Assembly (NCBI RefSeq): GCF_947503855.1
Contig: NZ_CANNFF010000001.1
Coordinates: forward strand, 248,001-312,000
From: an uncultured Polaribacter sp.
Lineage (GTDB): Bacteria; Bacteroidota; Bacteroidia; Flavobacteriales; Flavobacteriaceae
DNA: 64,000 bases
Direction of reading: 5' to 3'
This document shows, piece after piece, positions 61,986 to 64,000 of the stretch. Each line of letters opens with the position of its first letter. Position 1 is the first letter of the stretch. The translations under genes were made by a program, and so were the position numbers. The notes under the pieces were generated by a model that had not been told where the DNA came from, made no database searches, and saw nothing but the letters and a program-made list of their open reading frames with translations.

Positions 61986-64000
61986 ACTGGAAAAAATAGT
62001 ATTACAGGTAATTCTAAATTTAAAATGCCTGGAAGAATTCTACTTTGCTCTCCTTATACAAGTATTTTAAATCAAGCTGCCTATGATGCTTGGCATTCAA
62101 ATGATAATGGCCCCAAATTATTTTCACATTCTAAAATTGAGGAGGTTATAGGTAATTTGAAAAAAACAGACGATGAAACGATTCGTTTTGATTATGAAAA
62201 AACATTCAAAGGTAAAAACATACCTAATGACTCTGAACTTGTAATTCACACAACATACAATCAAATATTAAACATATCCTATGAAGAACTTGCTACTCAG
62301 GATTACATCACAATTGATGAGTGTCATTCCCTGTCAGATGGAATAGATTACAGAGCAACATTAATTGCTGAGGTTATAAGTTATTTAATTGAATTTGTTA
62401 GGAGAAAAGTCGATGCTACAACTAAAATTATATTCATGTCAGGAACACCAAATGTTGAGACTCATGTGTTACAGGATCTACTGCAGGAATATGAACTAGA
62501 CCATCTTTATCAACGAGTAATTGTAAATAAGAAATATAAAAACCAACCTATAGTTAATATAAGACACCTCGACACAAATAATGGCGAACAAAGGTCCAAT
62601 GCTGTTATTGAACAAATACACAAGTATTACAAAAGAGGAAGAAAAGTTGTTCATATTTTCAACTATAAAGAAAAAATGGATAAATATGTTAGAGAAATTC
62701 AATCAAAGCTTGATGCTAACATTAAAGTAGGTCTTTTCTATTCCGGCTCTAAAGGAGTATGTAGGGATAATATTTTAAAAGGAAAGTTTGGAGATTTTGA
62801 TGTCATTCTAACAACCACCTATTTTATTAACGGAATTAACATCAATAAAGATGGGATTACTGAGGATGATTTTTTGGCAAGAGAATCTTCTAAACAAGAA
62901 TATGGTGTTGTAATAGATTTAGGTAAAACCCATACAAAGATTAATGCTAGTGATGCTGTTCAAGCAATTAATAGATTCAGGAATAGAAAATGCTATGCTA
63001 CAATTTTCTTTCCTAAGTTATTCAGGACTGATCACTATAATACCAACAGAAAGTTTGATTATAATTACGCTGGAAAAATAATTTTGGGTATCAACAAATA
63101 CAACAATCACCTTCTTTCTGTAAATAAAAATCTCGAAGCGGTTACAAAAGAAGACAAAGAAGTTGATGAGGATATCGCTTTTTTAGATAAAATAAGAAAT
63201 AACCCTAGTCAAATCAATTATCATGATATTCGTAACTATCAGAAAAAAACTGAAAAGATAAGGGATATTATAAATCGTTTAGAAAAGAAAAAAAGCATTT
63301 ATGAAGATTGGTTGTGTTCTTTGGATGGTTATCATTTTATGACAACAGATGCCGGTTTCTTATCTGTAATTTTTGAAGGTCATATCAATGAACCATTGCC
63401 TGAAATGACTGAAGATCAATTAGCATTAGAAAATCAGGTCATTCGTAATTTTTTAGACAATGACGATGCTTTGTTATTTTTGTCTAATCAAATGGATATA
63501 GAGAAGAGGTTTTTGGTGAGAGCTTCTAATGCGATTAAAGATCCTTTCAGTACTAAAATAGGAAATTTCGAAGCTGTTGATATAAAAAATAATAAATTCA
63601 TTTTTGAAGGAGATTTTCACGTTTCCCACGAAAGTGCGATTAACAAGTTAATTAGAAATCATTTACAATTTACGTATTGGTATGATCCTGATAAAGTTTT
63701 GGAAATCTTGAGGTATCTTATAAATCCTGAAGTCAAGCTGCTACCAATAACCACTAATAGTTATCTTAAGAAAATTACAAGTTACCTCAAATCATTCAAG
63801 GTCTTTAAAAGCTTCAACTGTATAGATGGAATGAATTACCTTATATTCCTCGATTATTTAGCAGATAAAAATTTAGGTATCATTAAAAAGATATCTCCTA
63901 CTTATATCTCTTATACAAATACAAATACTGATGTAGATTTTAAAGAGATTTGGGCGCTAATGCAAAAACAAAAGACATCATACTTAATAGAACACTCTCA
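61986..64000 (+). CDS. Primase-helicase replication protein, exon 2 (SF2 helicase domain; runs off right edge)
   Basis: The frame is open from 61986 to the end of the window (671 codons and still open), continuing exon 1 after intron removal. Numbered on the spliced protein, helicase motifs are: I, SQCGTGKN (Gly568 to Asn572, Asn where Thr/Ser is usual); Ia, ILLCSPYTSI; II, IDECHSL (Asp679); III, FMSGTPN (Ser720); IV, KVVHIFNY; V, VILTTTYFINGININ; VI, AVQAINRFRNRK (Gln894). This is a DEAD/DEAH-type superfamily 2 helicase, resembling origin-binding helicases. Joined with the primase domain it forms a primase-helicase typical of mobile elements. An ATG at 61983-61985 overlaps the splice site. 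Confidence 0.88.

Noticed and set aside
61983..64000. Exon 2 as an independent helicase gene starting at the ATG at 61983
   Set aside because: Starting there removes the first half of the P-loop, and the ATG includes the intron's terminal G. The group I core and the restored P-loop favour splicing as the main route. I keep independent initiation only as a finding.
1..64000. CRISPR arrays, tRNA and rRNA genes, and insertion sequences
   Set aside because: I saw no regularly spaced direct repeats of CRISPR type, no cloverleaf-like or rRNA sequence, and no transposase ORF in the window.

Overview
The window comes from the chromosome of a marine member of the Bacteroidota, most likely family Flavobacteriaceae. 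The evidence is the very AT-rich DNA, TAnnTTTG-type promoter boxes, a SusC-type TonB-dependent receptor, type IX secretion (T9SS) C-terminal sorting domains, a hybrid two-component regulator, and eleven S1-type sulfatases next to alpha-L-fucosidases. The gene content is that of a fucoidan (sulfated fucan) utilization locus. I cannot name the species.

Region 1 (1-29,400). A SusC-like receptor enters at the left edge on the minus strand. Facing away from it is a long, tightly spaced plus-strand run: a GH29 fucosidase, a TIM-barrel-like lipoprotein, sulfatases, a second GH29, an EF-hand alpha/beta-hydrolase esterase, a GH95 fucosidase, a divergent histidine phosphatase, a candidate endo-fucanase, and more sulfatases.

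Region 2 (29,700-42,060). Mostly minus-strand genes for secreted proteins: a sulfatase, several T9SS cargo proteins (one a 1299-residue endo-fucanase-like enzyme with binding modules), a lysine-rich small protein, and two tiny paralogous proteins of 55 and 57 residues that each follow a giant T9SS protein. Four minus-strand genes, including susC at the left edge, share an 18-base motif 60-105 bases before their start codons.

Region 3 (42,066-58,341). Regulation and monosaccharide catabolism: an HTCS sensor-regulator, fructose-1,6-bisphosphatase, an FGGY kinase, L-fucose isomerase, a class II aldolase, an AraC regulator, lactaldehyde dehydrogenase, a fucose permease, a mutarotase and LutABC. 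Together these take extracellular fucan oligosaccharides through L-fucose, L-fuculose, L-fuculose-1-phosphate, DHAP plus L-lactaldehyde and L-lactate to pyruvate.

Region 4 (58,342-64,000). A different kind of DNA: sparse coding, TACCAC repeats, long palindromes, and a large replication gene of the BT4734/VirE-N primase plus superfamily-2 helicase type. This gene is interrupted exactly in the helicase P-loop by a self-splicing-type group I intron of 375 nt (61,611-61,985). A palindromic element in the intron's P6 region also occurs in the intergenic DNA upstream. The gene runs off the right edge. This looks like the start of an integrated mobile element and is the most unusual part of the window.
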